This document shows positions 1-8,018 of a stretch of DNA of 64,000 nucleotides, piece after piece. Source of the stretch: JAIVJG01 sp964236735 (GTDB lineage: Bacteria > Acidobacteriota > Blastocatellia > Pyrinomonadales > Pyrinomonadaceae); the NCBI GenBank assembly GCA_964236735.1, contig CAXSFM010000008.1, positions 62,001 through 126,000 on the forward strand, in the 5' to 3' direction. Position numbers and translations under genes: made by a program. The stretch's first letter is position 1; each line of letters starts with the position of its first letter. The notes beneath the pieces were generated by a model. The model worked only from the letters and a program-made list of their open reading frames with translations. It made no database searches and was not told the DNA's origin.

Positions 1-192
1 AACACGAAACCTCCCATCACGCCCAATCAGCCACTTGACTACATGTCGAGTGCGACGGCAAGTGCTACCCCAATTGGAGAAGTCCAAGGCCAGTCTATGC
101 GTGCGCGCACGCCGGTCGAAGCGGGTTCGCTCAACGTCAGGTCGCAGGTGCAGTTGATTGTGGAGATCGAAGTGCCGCCCGATCAAAAGTGA
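1..192 (+). CDS. C-terminal end of a SIMPL (DUF541) domain protein, 5' truncated
   Basis: Only the last 63 codons are present; the reading frame is open from base 1 to a TGA. The tail reads ...STATP-like, then TPVEAGSLNVRSQVQLIVE, which matches the usual end of SIMPL/DUF541 proteins (a TPI-x-PGE-x-x-V-x-A-x-V-x-V-x-Y/E pattern). SIMPL proteins are periplasmic or exported proteins of unclear biochemical role that often oligomerise. The rest lies upstream of the window. The family call rests on this short tail only. Confidence 0.6.
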   Translation, partial: NTKPPITPNQPLDYMSSATASATPIGEVQGQSMRARTPVEAGSLNVRSQVQLIVEIEVPPDQK

Positions 193-293
193 GTCTGCGA
201 GTCGAGACTTTCATCACACGTCGCTGGCAAACGTTGTCGAGCGTGTCGGCGACTCGAACGCCCTTGCGCCGTCGTGCTACATTCGTTTGAGAG

Positions 294-890
294 ATGCGTA
301 TCATCACCGGCCTGTATCGCGGGCGCGTGCTGAAAAGCCCGCCGTCAATGGAGATTCGCCCGACCTCCGACCGACTGCGCGAGACGCTTTTCAACGTCAT
401 CGCGCCGCGCATCGAGGACGCGCGCTTTCTCGATCTCTGCGCGGGGACGGGAGCCATCGGCATCGAAGCTCTCTCGCGCGGCGCGGCCTTCGTCACCTTC
501 GTTGACCGCGTGCATAAGATGTGCGGCCTCGTCGAGGCGAATCTCGATTTGTGCGGCGTGCCCGAAGAGTTGACCGAAGTCGTCAAGAGCGACGCCGCCG
601 AATACGTGCGTCGCACCGCAGGCGTCGGCATTGGCGGAAGCGACGGCAAAAACTGGCGCGGCGGCGCGGCTCCCTGGGACATCGTGTTCTTCGATCCGCC
701 TTATGCGGTTGATTACCTGCCCGTGCTGCGCGCGTTCGGCGAGCATCCCGCCACGTTGCTGCAAGAGGGCGGCATCATCGTCGTCGAGCATCATCACAAG
801 AACACGCTCAGAGACGAGTTCGGCGGCATCCGTCGCTGGCGCATCCTCAAGCAGGGCGACTCTGCCCTGAGCTTTTACGAGCGCAGCTAA
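294..890 (+). CDS. rsmD: 16S rRNA (guanine966-N2)-methyltransferase RsmD
   Basis: This 198-residue protein has the RsmD layout. The N-terminus MRIITGLYRGR leads to a conserved RPTSDRLRETLFN segment (residues 22-34). The SAM-binding motif I is FLDLCAGTG (45-53), followed by GIEALSRGA, and the catalytic motif IV is FFDPPY (132-137). The family uses SAM to methylate G966 in 16S rRNA during 30S assembly. A short glycine-rich insertion (about 109-126) precedes motif IV. It starts 100 bases after the SIMPL gene. The overall length and all key motifs fit, so I am confident. Confidence 0.93.
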   Translation: MRIITGLYRGRVLKSPPSMEIRPTSDRLRETLFNVIAPRIEDARFLDLCAGTGAIGIEALSRGAAFVTFVDRVHKMCGLVEANLDLCGVPEELTEVVKSDAAEYVRRTAGVGIGGSDGKNWRGGAAPWDIVFFDPPYAVDYLPVLRAFGEHPATLLQEGGIIVVEHHHKNTLRDEFGGIRRWRILKQGDSALSFYERS

Positions 891-1023
891 GACTCGCGCG
901 GCGACACGTTGTTCTCCTGACGCATTAAAAAATAAATCGCCTACACCACGACGAAGCGTTAAGATGAATCGGATGGACTTCGCGAAGTCCATCAGCAAGC
1001 ATCTGCATTGGAGTGCGCAAGAT

Positions 1024-1440
1024 ATGAATCCGTCAGGAAGAGAAAGACGGCAGACACCAAGATACAGCGTCCGCATTCCATGTTCCGTCTCTCTGCCGCC
1101 CGGAGAACAGAACATCTTGTTTCCGCGCGCGCGCCTCGACGGGCACACGCGCGATGTCAGCGAGTCGGGCGCGGGCATCGCGTTGACTTCCGTTTACATC
1201 GGCTACGATTGCATCCTCGACGAAGGCCGCGCGCTCGTCGCCGTGCTCGAATTGCCTGACGGAAACATCACGCTCAACGTTGTCGCCGCGCATTACCTGC
1301 GCCTCGCACAGCAACAGCAGGGCGATGAATCAGATGCCAGTTACCTCATCGGGCTACGAATCACCGGCATGAGCGTTGACAACCACGCGCGCTACGCGAA
1401 ATATCTCGAACAGTTATCAATTGAAAATCGCGAGGAATAG
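1024..1440 (+). CDS. PilZ domain protein
   Basis: The product is about 138 residues. It carries the two c-di-GMP binding motifs of PilZ: the RxxxR element in RERRQTPRYSVR near the N-terminus, and DVSESGAG (DxSxxG) about 45 residues later. Single-domain PilZ proteins act as cytoplasmic c-di-GMP receptors that modulate motility, polysaccharide or other outputs. I chose ATG 1024 because GGAG lies about 10 bases upstream; an in-frame ATG at 964 would add 20 residues. A terminator-like hairpin follows at 1634-1670. The target is unknown. Confidence 0.8.
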   Translation: MNPSGRERRQTPRYSVRIPCSVSLPPGEQNILFPRARLDGHTRDVSESGAGIALTSVYIGYDCILDEGRALVAVLELPDGNITLNVVAAHYLRLAQQQQGDESDASYLIGLRITGMSVDNHARYAKYLEQLSIENREE

Positions 1441-1445
1441 TTTCT

Positions 1446-1617
1446 CCTATAGCGGTTTGCGAATAAGTGCGACTTGAGTGAAAGAATTTTCACCACAAAG
1501 GACTCAGAGAGGCACAGAGGAAAGACTGAGGTTTGATTGTCTCTTCTGTCCTGCCTCTGTGTCCCTCCGTGTCCTCTGTGGTTAATCTCTGCCCGCATTC
1601 ATTTGCAACCCGCAGTA
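1446..1617. repeat. MITE-like intergenic element with internal cacagagg palindrome
   Basis: An imperfect palindrome built from CACAGAGG-type words occupies about 1488-1584: CACCACAAAGGACTCAGAG on one side and CCTCTGTGTCCCTCCGTGTC on the other. It is bracketed by tatagcggtttgcgaataag (1448-1467) and, in inverted orientation, ttcatttgcaacccgcagta (1598-1617), which match at about 14 of 20 positions. The left end resembles the terminal repeats of the element at 20148-20299. Nothing is encoded here. Confidence 0.5.
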
Positions 1618-1633
1618 ATCTTTGGGCAAAACT

Positions 1634-1670
1634 AAAAGCCCTCGACCGTCTCAACGACCGAAGGCTTTTT
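1634..1670. terminator. Rho-independent terminator between convergent genes
   Basis: AAAAGCCCTCG and CGAAGGCTTTTT form a stem (one G-T pair) with a T run on both strands. It lies between the plus-strand PilZ gene and the minus-strand gene ending at 1692, so it can serve both directions. Confidence 0.6.
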
Positions 1671-1691
1671 GTTGTCTCTCTCGCTCGCGTG

Positions 1692-2285
1692 TTAACGCCC
1701 CGTCACTCTTCCGCTGCTTCGCAATCCCAACAGGCGCGCGGGATAAACTCCAAAGTCTTCCACCTCCCATGTATTTCCATCGCGCAGTCTGACGCGCGCG
1801 GCGGGAATAAACGTTCCCTCTCCTTTGCCATTGCGATTGAGAAAAATTTCCGCATATCCGATGCGATAATCTTCCGACCGCGAGCCATAACGCAGTTCAT
1901 TGAAACTAACGTCGCGCTGGTAAAAGACGGTCAGCTTTGTGCCTCCATCACCCCACGGACTGGTGATGATGGCGTTGGCCGGGACGCCGACGCCCGTGCC
2001 GACCTGCACACGTCCCGCGCTCATGCCTGACAGCGAACGCAGCAAATCGTCCTGCCCGCGTTGCAGCGCGTCCTGCAATTCACGCACCTGTCCGGGCGTC
2101 GTGTAGCTGTTAACAATCAGAGTGAAGGGACGTGTCCGCCCGGAGGTGCGTCCGCCGATGGCAACGACCGTGCCGTTGACGTACTGCTTCGATTGCGCCC
2201 CCGCCTCTGTAGCCGAGGAAAAAAACATCAGACTCATCACGCAGCACAATGCGTAGAACAGGCAATTCTTTTTTCTATTTTTCAT
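1692..2285 (-). CDS. Secreted hypothetical protein
   Basis: This 197-residue protein begins with a classical signal peptide: KNRKK, then a hydrophobic stretch, then an ATEAGAQS cleavage region near residue 31. The mature part is rich in Gly, Arg and Thr, with no motif I recognise. The start is well supported by AAGGAG just upstream of ATG at 2285. The gene is monocistronic and divergent from the YVTN gene at 2602. I cannot assign a function; export to the periplasm is the only inference I would make. Confidence 0.6.
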   Translation of the reverse strand: MKNRKKNCLFYALCCVMSLMFFSSATEAGAQSKQYVNGTVVAIGGRTSGRTRPFTLIVNSYTTPGQVRELQDALQRGQDDLLRSLSGMSAGRVQVGTGVGVPANAIITSPWGDGGTKLTVFYQRDVSFNELRYGSRSEDYRIGYAEIFLNRNGKGEGTFIPAARVRLRDGNTWEVEDFGVYPARLLGLRSSGRVTGR

Positions 2286-2601
2286 CTTGCTCCTTATCCT
2301 GTCACAGGCTTGGAATTTTTCTTCATTTCAACAGAGACAAGCGCGCCGATCTTCGAGTGGCGCAATACGCCCGACACGAAGAAGTTCGCGCACGATTTTT
2401 AACGTTGGGGGATGTCGTCGAGTGTAGAGAGAAAGACGAGAAGCGTCTGTACGTAAATGTACCCTTCCGCAATCAAAGTCGTTTCGACGACACTTTGCTC
2501 TATATTTTTCGTCAACGTGATTCGGAGATTGTCTTGCGCGCGAAGCCGTTGATAGTATGATGGCCGGTGTTATTTTCAATTGAAATTGTAGGAGGCTTCC
2601 G
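2286..2601. other. Divergent intergenic region without genes
   Basis: This is the shared upstream region of the minus-strand secreted protein and the plus-strand YVTN gene. The one clear feature is a perfect 12-base palindrome, TTTCAATTGAAA (2574-2585), 16 bases before the ATG at 2602. It could be an operator, but no repressor gene is nearby. I see no convincing -10/-35 pair. Confidence 0.4.
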
Positions 2602-3639
2602 ATGAAACTTTTCACATGGCTTGCCTTGGCTGCCTGTTTTCTCTTATTTCACAGCGCGCTTGTACACGCGCAAACTTCGTCCCCGTCCGGCTATCATCTC
2701 GAAAAGAAAATCACGCTTGGCGGCGAAGGCGGGTGGGATTATCTGTCGGTTGATAGCGAGGCACACCGTCTCTACATTTCCCGGTCAACACATGCGATGG
2801 TGATTGACACCGAATCGGGCAAAGTTGTGGGCGACATCCCGAACACGGCGGGCGTTCACGGCATCGCGTTTGTGCCGGAGATGGGTAAGGGCTTCACCAG
2901 CAATGGACGCGACTCCACCGTGACGGTCTTCGATCTCAAGACGCTCAAAGTGTTGAGCCAGATTCCCGTCGGCAAGAACCCGGACGCGATTATTTATGAC
3001 CCGGCGTCGAAGCGCGTCTTCACTTTCAACGGCGCGAGCCGTGATGCGACGGCGATTGACGCCAAGAGCGCGAAGGTCGTCGGCACGATTGCGCTGGATG
3101 GCCGCCCGGAGTTTGCGGTGTCTGATGGCGAGGGGCGCATCTACGTTAATCTGGAGGACAAAAGCGCGGTCGCTTCTTTCAATTCGAGCACGCTGAAAGT
3201 CGAGAATCGCTGGCCGCTCGCGCCCTGCGAAGAGCCAACGGGCTTGGCGTTGGATCGCAAGCACCATCGTCTTTTCGCCGGTTGCGCCAATAAATTGATG
3301 GCCATCATGGACGCGCAGAACGGGCATGTCTTGACGACTCTACCCATCGGCGACGGCGTAGATGCCACGGCGTTCGATCCAAAGAACAATCTCGCCTTTA
3401 GCTCCAACGGCGAAGGGACGCTGACGGTGATTCGCGAAGACGCGCCCGACAAATTCAGCGTGCTCGGCAACGTGGTGACGCAGAAGGGAGCGCGCACGAT
3501 GACGCTCGACGCTAACACGCACCGGGTTTATCTCGTCTCCGCAGACTTCGGGCCGCCGCCCGCGCCGACGACAGAACGCCCTCGCCCGCGACCGAGCATC
3601 GTGCCCGGTTCGTTCGTCCTGCTCATCTACAGCAAGTGA
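2602..3639 (+). CDS. Secreted YVTN/YncE-type beta-propeller protein
   Basis: The 345-residue protein has an N-terminal signal peptide (about residues 1-24, ending VHAQ). It is followed by repeated blades of the YVTN type, for example DSEAHRLYISRSTHAMVID, FDLKTLKVLSQIPVGKNPD and IDAKSAKVVGTIALDGRPE. Such propellers are exported, and most have no known enzymatic role; some bind DNA, quinones or partner proteins. The C-terminus is Pro/Arg-rich. GGAGG precedes the ATG at good distance. It is followed at once by the truncated amine oxidase, with which it was probably co-transcribed. Confidence 0.78.
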   Translation: MKLFTWLALAACFLLFHSALVHAQTSSPSGYHLEKKITLGGEGGWDYLSVDSEAHRLYISRSTHAMVIDTESGKVVGDIPNTAGVHGIAFVPEMGKGFTSNGRDSTVTVFDLKTLKVLSQIPVGKNPDAIIYDPASKRVFTFNGASRDATAIDAKSAKVVGTIALDGRPEFAVSDGEGRIYVNLEDKSAVASFNSSTLKVENRWPLAPCEEPTGLALDRKHHRLFAGCANKLMAIMDAQNGHVLTTLPIGDGVDATAFDPKNNLAFSSNGEGTLTVIREDAPDKFSVLGNVVTQKGARTMTLDANTHRVYLVSADFGPPPAPTTERPRPRPSIVPGSFVLLIYSK

Positions 3640-3659
3640 TGGCGAGGGCAAAAGCTTGA

Positions 3660-3887
3660 GTGTTTGAGGTGGGAAACTCACTTCGAGATACGGGAAGTTC
3701 AAGACACACGCGCCGCGACTTTTTGAAGCGCGCGGGAGTCGCGACGCTTGGGCTTCCCTTTCTCGTCAACAAATCTTTCGCGCGTGCCTCACAACATTCG
3801 TGCGTCATCATCGGCGCGGGACTCTCCGGCCTCGCCGCCGCTTACACTTTGCAACGCGCGGGATCGACGGTAACATGGAATGTATGA
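3660..3887 (+). pseudogene. Truncated Tat-exported flavin amine oxidase (N-terminal fragment)
   Basis: The fragment starts with a GTG-led Tat signal (HTRRDFLKRAGVATLGLP). It continues into the FAD-binding fold of monoamine-oxidase-like proteins, VIIGAGLSGLAAAYTLQRAG. It should go on for about 400 more residues, but at about 3870 the reading changes abruptly to AT-rich sequence and stops (STVTWNV, stop). No downstream remainder of the gene occurs in the window. The simplest reading is that the AT-rich island replaced or displaced the rest. The product would be non-functional. Confidence 0.75.
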
Positions 3888-3943
3888 TGATCTTCTTGAT
3901 TCGTCTATGCATGAAATAAAGAATCCCATAAACTTGATTCAAA

Positions 3944-4429
3944 GTGAGATGGATGGAAATGACGGCTTATGAAAAACTTACCTTGATACTCTCCTTCCTT
4001 ACCATAATAGTCTCCTTCCTTGCCCTTGGCTTCTCTATCAATAATTCTCGTAAGATAAAACAGATTTCCGTTTATTCCGATTTGGATCATTTGTATTTCG
4101 ATCTCTTGAAATTAGGCATCGAGCATCCAAAGTTCGTTGACCCTGAATATACGCACGATTACCAAAACAAATTTCAGGATTATGAAAGGTTGCAATATGA
4201 GTTATATGCGTTCATGGCTTGGAATATCTGTGAAACAATTGTTGACCGTAGAAGAGACAGGAAATTATACAAATCATGGAAACCTATACTTGAGTGTGAA
4301 AATGAATTGCATAGGAAGTGGTTTGATAATCCAGAGAATCAGAGCAAATTCAAGTCAAAGTTTAAAAAGTTCATTAAAAAATACCCCCAGCCTTCCAAGC
4401 CCGTAAACAAAGATCGTTCGCTGCCATGA
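3944..4429 (+). CDS. Small membrane-anchored hypothetical protein in AT-rich island
   Basis: The product is 161 residues (an in-frame ATG at 3959 is an alternative start). One transmembrane helix (about 12-35: LTLILSFLTIIVSFLALGFS) precedes a soluble, charged, helical region. That region has paired aromatics and Lys/Asp (YSDLDHLYFDLLKLGIEHP; FMAWNICETIVDRRRDRKLY) and a very basic C-terminus. The layout resembles DUF4760-like proteins, but this is a resemblance only. Codon use is clearly more AT-rich than in all neighbours, which suggests recent acquisition. It lies upstream of, and in line with, the membrane GNAT gene. Confidence 0.55.
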   Translation: MRWMEMTAYEKLTLILSFLTIIVSFLALGFSINNSRKIKQISVYSDLDHLYFDLLKLGIEHPKFVDPEYTHDYQNKFQDYERLQYELYAFMAWNICETIVDRRRDRKLYKSWKPILECENELHRKWFDNPENQSKFKSKFKKFIKKYPQPSKPVNKDRSLP

Positions 4430-4569
4430 GCATAAAACTTGAGCCTCAGAATCTTTGAAACATCTAATCGAGTTGCGTCTCGTTGTATACAAATTTGCTG
4501 GCGATTTTCTTAGAATTCGTCAGTCTCACGAAATCGCTCTCACTAAATTGTGTAGGTTCAGTCGTATTT

Positions 4570-5445
4570 ATGAAGCGTGAACTTGACAAGGCCATCGGTA
4601 TTTTTATAGGGATTGCAGGACTGGTTGGCGTTATTGCACAACTTCTCACAACTCCTACTGGTTTGCGTACACTCGCATTTCGTTTTCTCTTTGTTACGTT
4701 GCTTGTGCTAGGAATATGGATCGTTGCTCAGAACACATGGCGGAAACGTAAAGCAAGCCAAGCTCTTCCACGAATTGAACAGTTGGAAGACATCAGCGCT
4801 GGATACCAAACTGTTCAAGCTTCAGTTAACGAGGTTGATTGGATTGCCCGTCTTGAAGCTCAAGTCTATACTCCTGCAGATGCCATACCCAAACATACTT
4901 TGAAGGAATGGTACAATTGCAATCCCACCGGCTTTTCCGTTATCAAGATGAAGGATGGCCGGAAGATTGGGCACATTGATATTCTCCCTATCCGTCCAGC
5001 GACGCTCAAAACTTTCCTCGAAGGCAATATTGTAGAAAAGGATATTCGTGGAGACTCTTTATATTCGCCGAAAGAAAAACATTTAATTCAAGACCTTTAC
5101 GTAGAGAGTATTATCGTTTTACCTCCAAAAGGATTTTCAAATGCACCTGCTGTTCTCAGTGTGCTAACCAACTTCGCTAAACTCGTAGAAAGAATATGTG
5201 ACCCAGCTAATGTTGGGAATATTTATGCGATAGCTGCTTCTGAGTCTGGGGAGCGTCTTTTGAAACGGCTGGGTTTTGATCCAATTGTCTCGTCTCAAAC
5301 TCGAGCAGACCATCATGATCTTTTCGCTGCGAAATTTGTAGACCTTGCAACGAATATAACCGCTATTTGCGGTGTGCGCTTTTCCCAAACTGAAGCTCTT
5401 AACGAAGCATTGAACAATAAAAAAGATGGTGCTGTTACGATGTAG
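4570..5445 (+). CDS. Membrane-anchored GNAT-like acetyltransferase
   Basis: From ATG 4570 the protein has 291 residues; a TTG at 4483 would add 29. Two N-terminal transmembrane helices (about 8-28 and 36-54) are followed by a basic stretch. The cytosolic domain has GNAT-like order: FSVIKMKDGRKIGHIDILPI (beta strands 2-4), LIQDLYVESIIVLPPKGFSN (the strand before the acetyl-CoA loop) and IYAIAASESGERLLKRLGFD (the C-terminal GNAT signature). The usual Q/RxxGxG/A loop is degenerate. Base composition is AT-rich like its partner upstream. The substrate is unknown. Confidence 0.55.
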   Translation: MKRELDKAIGIFIGIAGLVGVIAQLLTTPTGLRTLAFRFLFVTLLVLGIWIVAQNTWRKRKASQALPRIEQLEDISAGYQTVQASVNEVDWIARLEAQVYTPADAIPKHTLKEWYNCNPTGFSVIKMKDGRKIGHIDILPIRPATLKTFLEGNIVEKDIRGDSLYSPKEKHLIQDLYVESIIVLPPKGFSNAPAVLSVLTNFAKLVERICDPANVGNIYAIAASESGERLLKRLGFDPIVSSQTRADHHDLFAAKFVDLATNITAICGVRFSQTEALNEALNNKKDGAVTM

Positions 5446-5647
5446 ATGTTATAGCTATAGGACATTTGGCATCCCTCTAACGTCTCATTCAACACGATAC
5501 CTTGATAACTTCACTTTCATCGTTAATTTATTCTTCCAGCATTGAATGCCTGTGCCCGGCACGCAATAGTTGGAGCGTGAGATGCTCGCACTTTTATATT
5601 CAAATTAACTATACTGCTGCCTGACTAAGATTTGATTGGAGATTTAC
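5446..5647. other. Right border zone of the AT-rich island
   Basis: No gene is seen. Base composition moves from AT-rich to intermediate. No terminal inverted repeat, tRNA or integrase gene marks the border, so the mechanism of insertion is not visible. Confidence 0.4.
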
Positions 5648-5881
5648 ATGAGTCGAACATTAACAATTTCCGATGATCTTTACACACGCTTGGAAAAGGA
5701 AGCACAGATACGCGGCCTCAACATCGAGCGTTTAATTGAGGCGTGGGAACGCAGCGAAGCTAATCTTCTTCAGCGTCAAGAAGTGGTGCGCGAAATTGAT
5801 GGCTTGCGTGAGCATCTCTTTTCCAAGTACGGCGAAATGCCTGATAGTTCAGAATTGATTCAAGAAGACCGGGCGCGCTAA
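5648..5881 (+). CDS. Small ribbon-helix-helix-like antitoxin, orphan
   Basis: The protein is 77 residues. The N-terminus MSRTLTISDDLYTRLEKEA reads as the beta strand plus first helix of an RHH DNA-binding antitoxin. It is followed by a helix with IERLIEAWERSE and a charged C-terminal tail that would normally wrap a toxin. The start at 5648 is favoured over TTG 5636 because GGAG lies just upstream of ATG. A toxin gene (PIN, RelE or similar) would be expected directly downstream, but none is found before tsaD. It may be an orphan or act on a toxin elsewhere. Confidence 0.6.
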   Translation: MSRTLTISDDLYTRLEKEAQIRGLNIERLIEAWERSEANLLQRQEVVREIDGLREHLFSKYGEMPDSSELIQEDRAR

Positions 5882-6037
5882 TCACAACTCACTCAAGGCG
5901 ACTGCTCAATAGCCTCTCTTTCATTGTCAAATGTTATGATATTCCGCGTTTCAGCCTCACACTCTCGCGCTTAGAAACAATCGTCCGACGCTGTTAAAAT
6001 CTTTCCGACGGCTGAAACTTTCAAAAGTGGTTTGACT

Positions 6038-7114
6038 ATGCTCGTACTTGGTATCGAAAGCTCTTGCGACGAGACGGCGGCGGCGATTGTGCGCGGCGGG
6101 CGCGAGATTTTATCGTCCGTCATTTCTTCCCAGATCGAGACGCACAAACTATACGGCGGCATCGTGCCGGAGATCGCTTCGCGCGAGCATCTGAATAAAA
6201 TCGTGCCCGTCGTCGAAGAGGCTTTCGCGCGGGCGGGCATCGGCTATGAAGACATTGACGGCATCGCGGTGACGCAGGGGCCGGGACTCGTCGGCTCTTT
6301 GCTCGTCGGACTCTCTTACGCGAAGGGCATGGCTTACGCGCTCGGCAAGCCGATTGTCGGCGTCAATCACATCGAGGGACACGTCTATTCCGTCGTCTTC
6401 GAGAACCCACCGATTGAGTATCCGGCCTTCGCGCTCATCGTCTCCGGCGGGCACACGAATCTGTTTCTCGTGCCCACGCCCGGCAAATACAAAGTGCTGG
6501 CGCGGACGCGCGACGACGCGGCGGGCGAGGCTTTCGACAAAGTCGCGCGCCTGCTCGGACTCGGGTATCCCGGCGGCCCGCTCATCGAGCGTCTGGCGCG
6601 TGAAGGCGACCCGCGCGCCGTGCGCTTCAGCGTCCCGCGCATGGGCGACGGGCGACCGGATTTTAGTTTTAGCGGATTGAAGACCGCCGTCTCGAAGTAC
6701 GTGCGTGAGTCTGGGCTGCAACCCGTCGCCGCAGGCGAGCAGCCTTCGCAGGCCGTCAAGGATGTGGCGGCGAGTTTTCAGGATGTCGTGGTGCGCTCGC
6801 TCGTCGGCACGACCGAGCGGCTGGCGAAGGAACACAACCCGCGCACGCTCATCGTCGCCGGCGGCGTGGCCTGTAACGGCGTGCTGCGTGAAGCGTCGAA
6901 ACTCGCGGGCGAGCGGCTCGGCATTCCCGCCTATTTCCCTTCTCCACATCTTTCAACCGATAACGCGGCGATGATCGCGGCAGCCGGGACGGTGAAACTT
7001 GAGGCGGGCGAGCGCGCCGGACTCGACCTCAACGCCGACGTGACGCTCCGTCTGCAAAACCTCGATGTGGAAGACCACGCGCTGCGTCAAAGCAAAGTCC
7101 ACTACAAACTCTAA
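6038..7114 (+). CDS. tsaD: tRNA N6-threonylcarbamoyladenosine synthase subunit TsaD
   Basis: The 358-residue protein shows the whole TsaD signature: MLVLGIESSCDETAAAIV at the N-terminus, GGIVPEIASREH, and the metal-binding NHIEGH motif. It also has SGGHTNLFLV, AFDKVARLLGLGYPGGP, DFSFSGLKTA and the late VAGGVACNG motif. TsaD with TsaB/TsaE transfers threonylcarbamoyl from TC-AMP to A37 of ANN-decoding tRNAs. I chose ATG 6038; a TTG two codons earlier is possible. The gene stands alone and is closed by a strong terminator at 7211. Confidence 0.96.
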   Translation: MLVLGIESSCDETAAAIVRGGREILSSVISSQIETHKLYGGIVPEIASREHLNKIVPVVEEAFARAGIGYEDIDGIAVTQGPGLVGSLLVGLSYAKGMAYALGKPIVGVNHIEGHVYSVVFENPPIEYPAFALIVSGGHTNLFLVPTPGKYKVLARTRDDAAGEAFDKVARLLGLGYPGGPLIERLAREGDPRAVRFSVPRMGDGRPDFSFSGLKTAVSKYVRESGLQPVAAGEQPSQAVKDVAASFQDVVVRSLVGTTERLAKEHNPRTLIVAGGVACNGVLREASKLAGERLGIPAYFPSPHLSTDNAAMIAAAGTVKLEAGERAGLDLNADVTLRLQNLDVEDHALRQSKVHYKL

Positions 7115-7117
7115 GCT

Positions 7118-7204
7118 AAATGATGAATGCGGAATGATGAGTGATGAATAGATAACAAGCCCCGTGCTTGTCATTCATCACTCATCATTCCGCATTCATC
7201 ATTT
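7118..7204. repeat. Family A intergenic inverted repeat (ATGAATG type), copy 1
   Basis: The left arm AAATGATGAATGCGGAATGA and right arm TCATTCCGCATTCATCATTT are exact reverse complements at the tips, separated by a variable middle. Further copies are at 29208, 30995, 34978 and 39725. It lies directly after the tsaD stop codon. Confidence 0.8.
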
Positions 7205-7210
7205 AACACA

Positions 7211-7256
7211 AAGGCCGCACTGCTCCTATTGCGAGGGAAGCAGCGCGGCCTTGTTG
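7211..7256 (+). terminator. Strong hairpin terminator after tsaD
   Basis: AAGGCCGCACTGCT pairs with AGCAGCGCGGCCTT (one unpaired position) around a loop of about 12 bases and is followed by TTGTTG. It sits between convergent tsaD and the minus-strand gene ending at 7326. Confidence 0.75.
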
Positions 7257-7325
7257 TGCCGGTGAAATTACATGCGAGGCTAAATAAAGCCGTAGCATTC
7301 ACCGGCAGCATTGATGCAGAAAATT

Positions 7326-7685
7326 TTATGGTTTGATGATTGCCACTTGGCTATCGGCGCGGAGCGAGACAGCAATATTTTTGGCGAACATTTGCGGGTT
7401 GAGCGTGTCGAGTTCAACGGTCACGACATCGCCTTCGCGGAGGTCTTTGAGCGAGACGAGCTTGCCTTCAATCTTCACTTTCGTATTGGCGTCGTCAATC
7501 GCGATGACATGCTCGACGCCCGTCTGCGCCATCACCGAAATATGCCCCTCGTTTACTTCCATGACTTTCGCATTGACTATGCGCGTGTCTGTGTCTTCAT
7601 CGGTTGCAACAGCAGCCAGCGCCGTGCCGGAAAGAATCGTTAACAACAGTGCGGCGAAAATGCTCGTCATGGATTGTCGTTTCAT
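7326..7685 (-). CDS. Secreted small beta-rich hypothetical protein
   Basis: From ATG 7685 (GGAG 9 bases upstream) the product has 119 residues. It has a signal peptide of about 24 residues (ending GTALA). The mature part has alternating short strands with VMEVNEGHISV, VEHVIAIDDANTKVKI and LREGDVVTVELD. This pattern resembles small OB-like periplasmic proteins such as DUF5666, but the match is by eye only. An upstream start at 7748 is unlikely because it precedes the signal peptide. Function is unknown. Confidence 0.6.
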   Translation of the reverse strand: MKRQSMTSIFAALLLTILSGTALAAVATDEDTDTRIVNAKVMEVNEGHISVMAQTGVEHVIAIDDANTKVKIEGKLVSLKDLREGDVVTVELDTLNPQMFAKNIAVSLRADSQVAIIKP

Positions 7686-7914
7686 CTCGTTCACTCCAAA
7701 TCTCTTTACTGAATTAAGAAGGGCGCGTTCGTTTCGTCGAAATATCATGGCAAGCGATATGCCGCAACCCGCGCACGAACGTCAGAGACAGGGGTTGTGA
7801 TGTTTCAAAGGATAATTCACTCAATCGAATTATTTCAGCCCGATCATAGGATCGTCGCGGTTCGCGTCTGTCGTACCATGTGAAGACGTTTTGTATTGAT
7901 ACAACAGAAGGCAA

Positions 7915-8012
7915 GGTGAAAGGCAAAAGGTAAAAGCAAAAGGTGAAAGTGAAAACAAGAGCGTGGCTCATCGTCTTCACTTTTACCTTTTGCCTTTTTA
8001 CTTTTTACTTTT
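7915..8012. repeat. Inverted repeat of AAAGGTAAAAG type (family D)
   Basis: Words such as GGCAAAAGGTAAAAGC and AAAAGGTGAAAGTG are answered by CACTTTTACCTTTTGCC and a run of T-rich repeats. It lies just past the dnaJ stop and may double as a terminator on the minus strand. It accounts for most of the gene-free stretch 7686-8018; the rest shows nothing recognisable. Confidence 0.65.
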
Positions 8013-8018
8013 TCCGCT

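Noticed and set aside
345..1178. Minus-strand frame of 277 codons across rsmD and the PilZ gene
   Set aside because: It spans two real genes and their spacer, and encodes an Arg/Ala/Asp-rich nonsense sequence.
1533..2030. Plus-strand frame of 165 codons opposite the secreted protein at 1692
   Set aside because: Its beginning lies in the palindromic repeat and terminator; the minus-strand gene has a signal peptide and ribosome-binding site.
7714..7980. Small minus-strand frame of 88 codons before the secreted protein
   Set aside because: Its first part is a translation of the AAAGGTAAAAG-type inverted repeat and it overlaps the start region of the gene at 7685.
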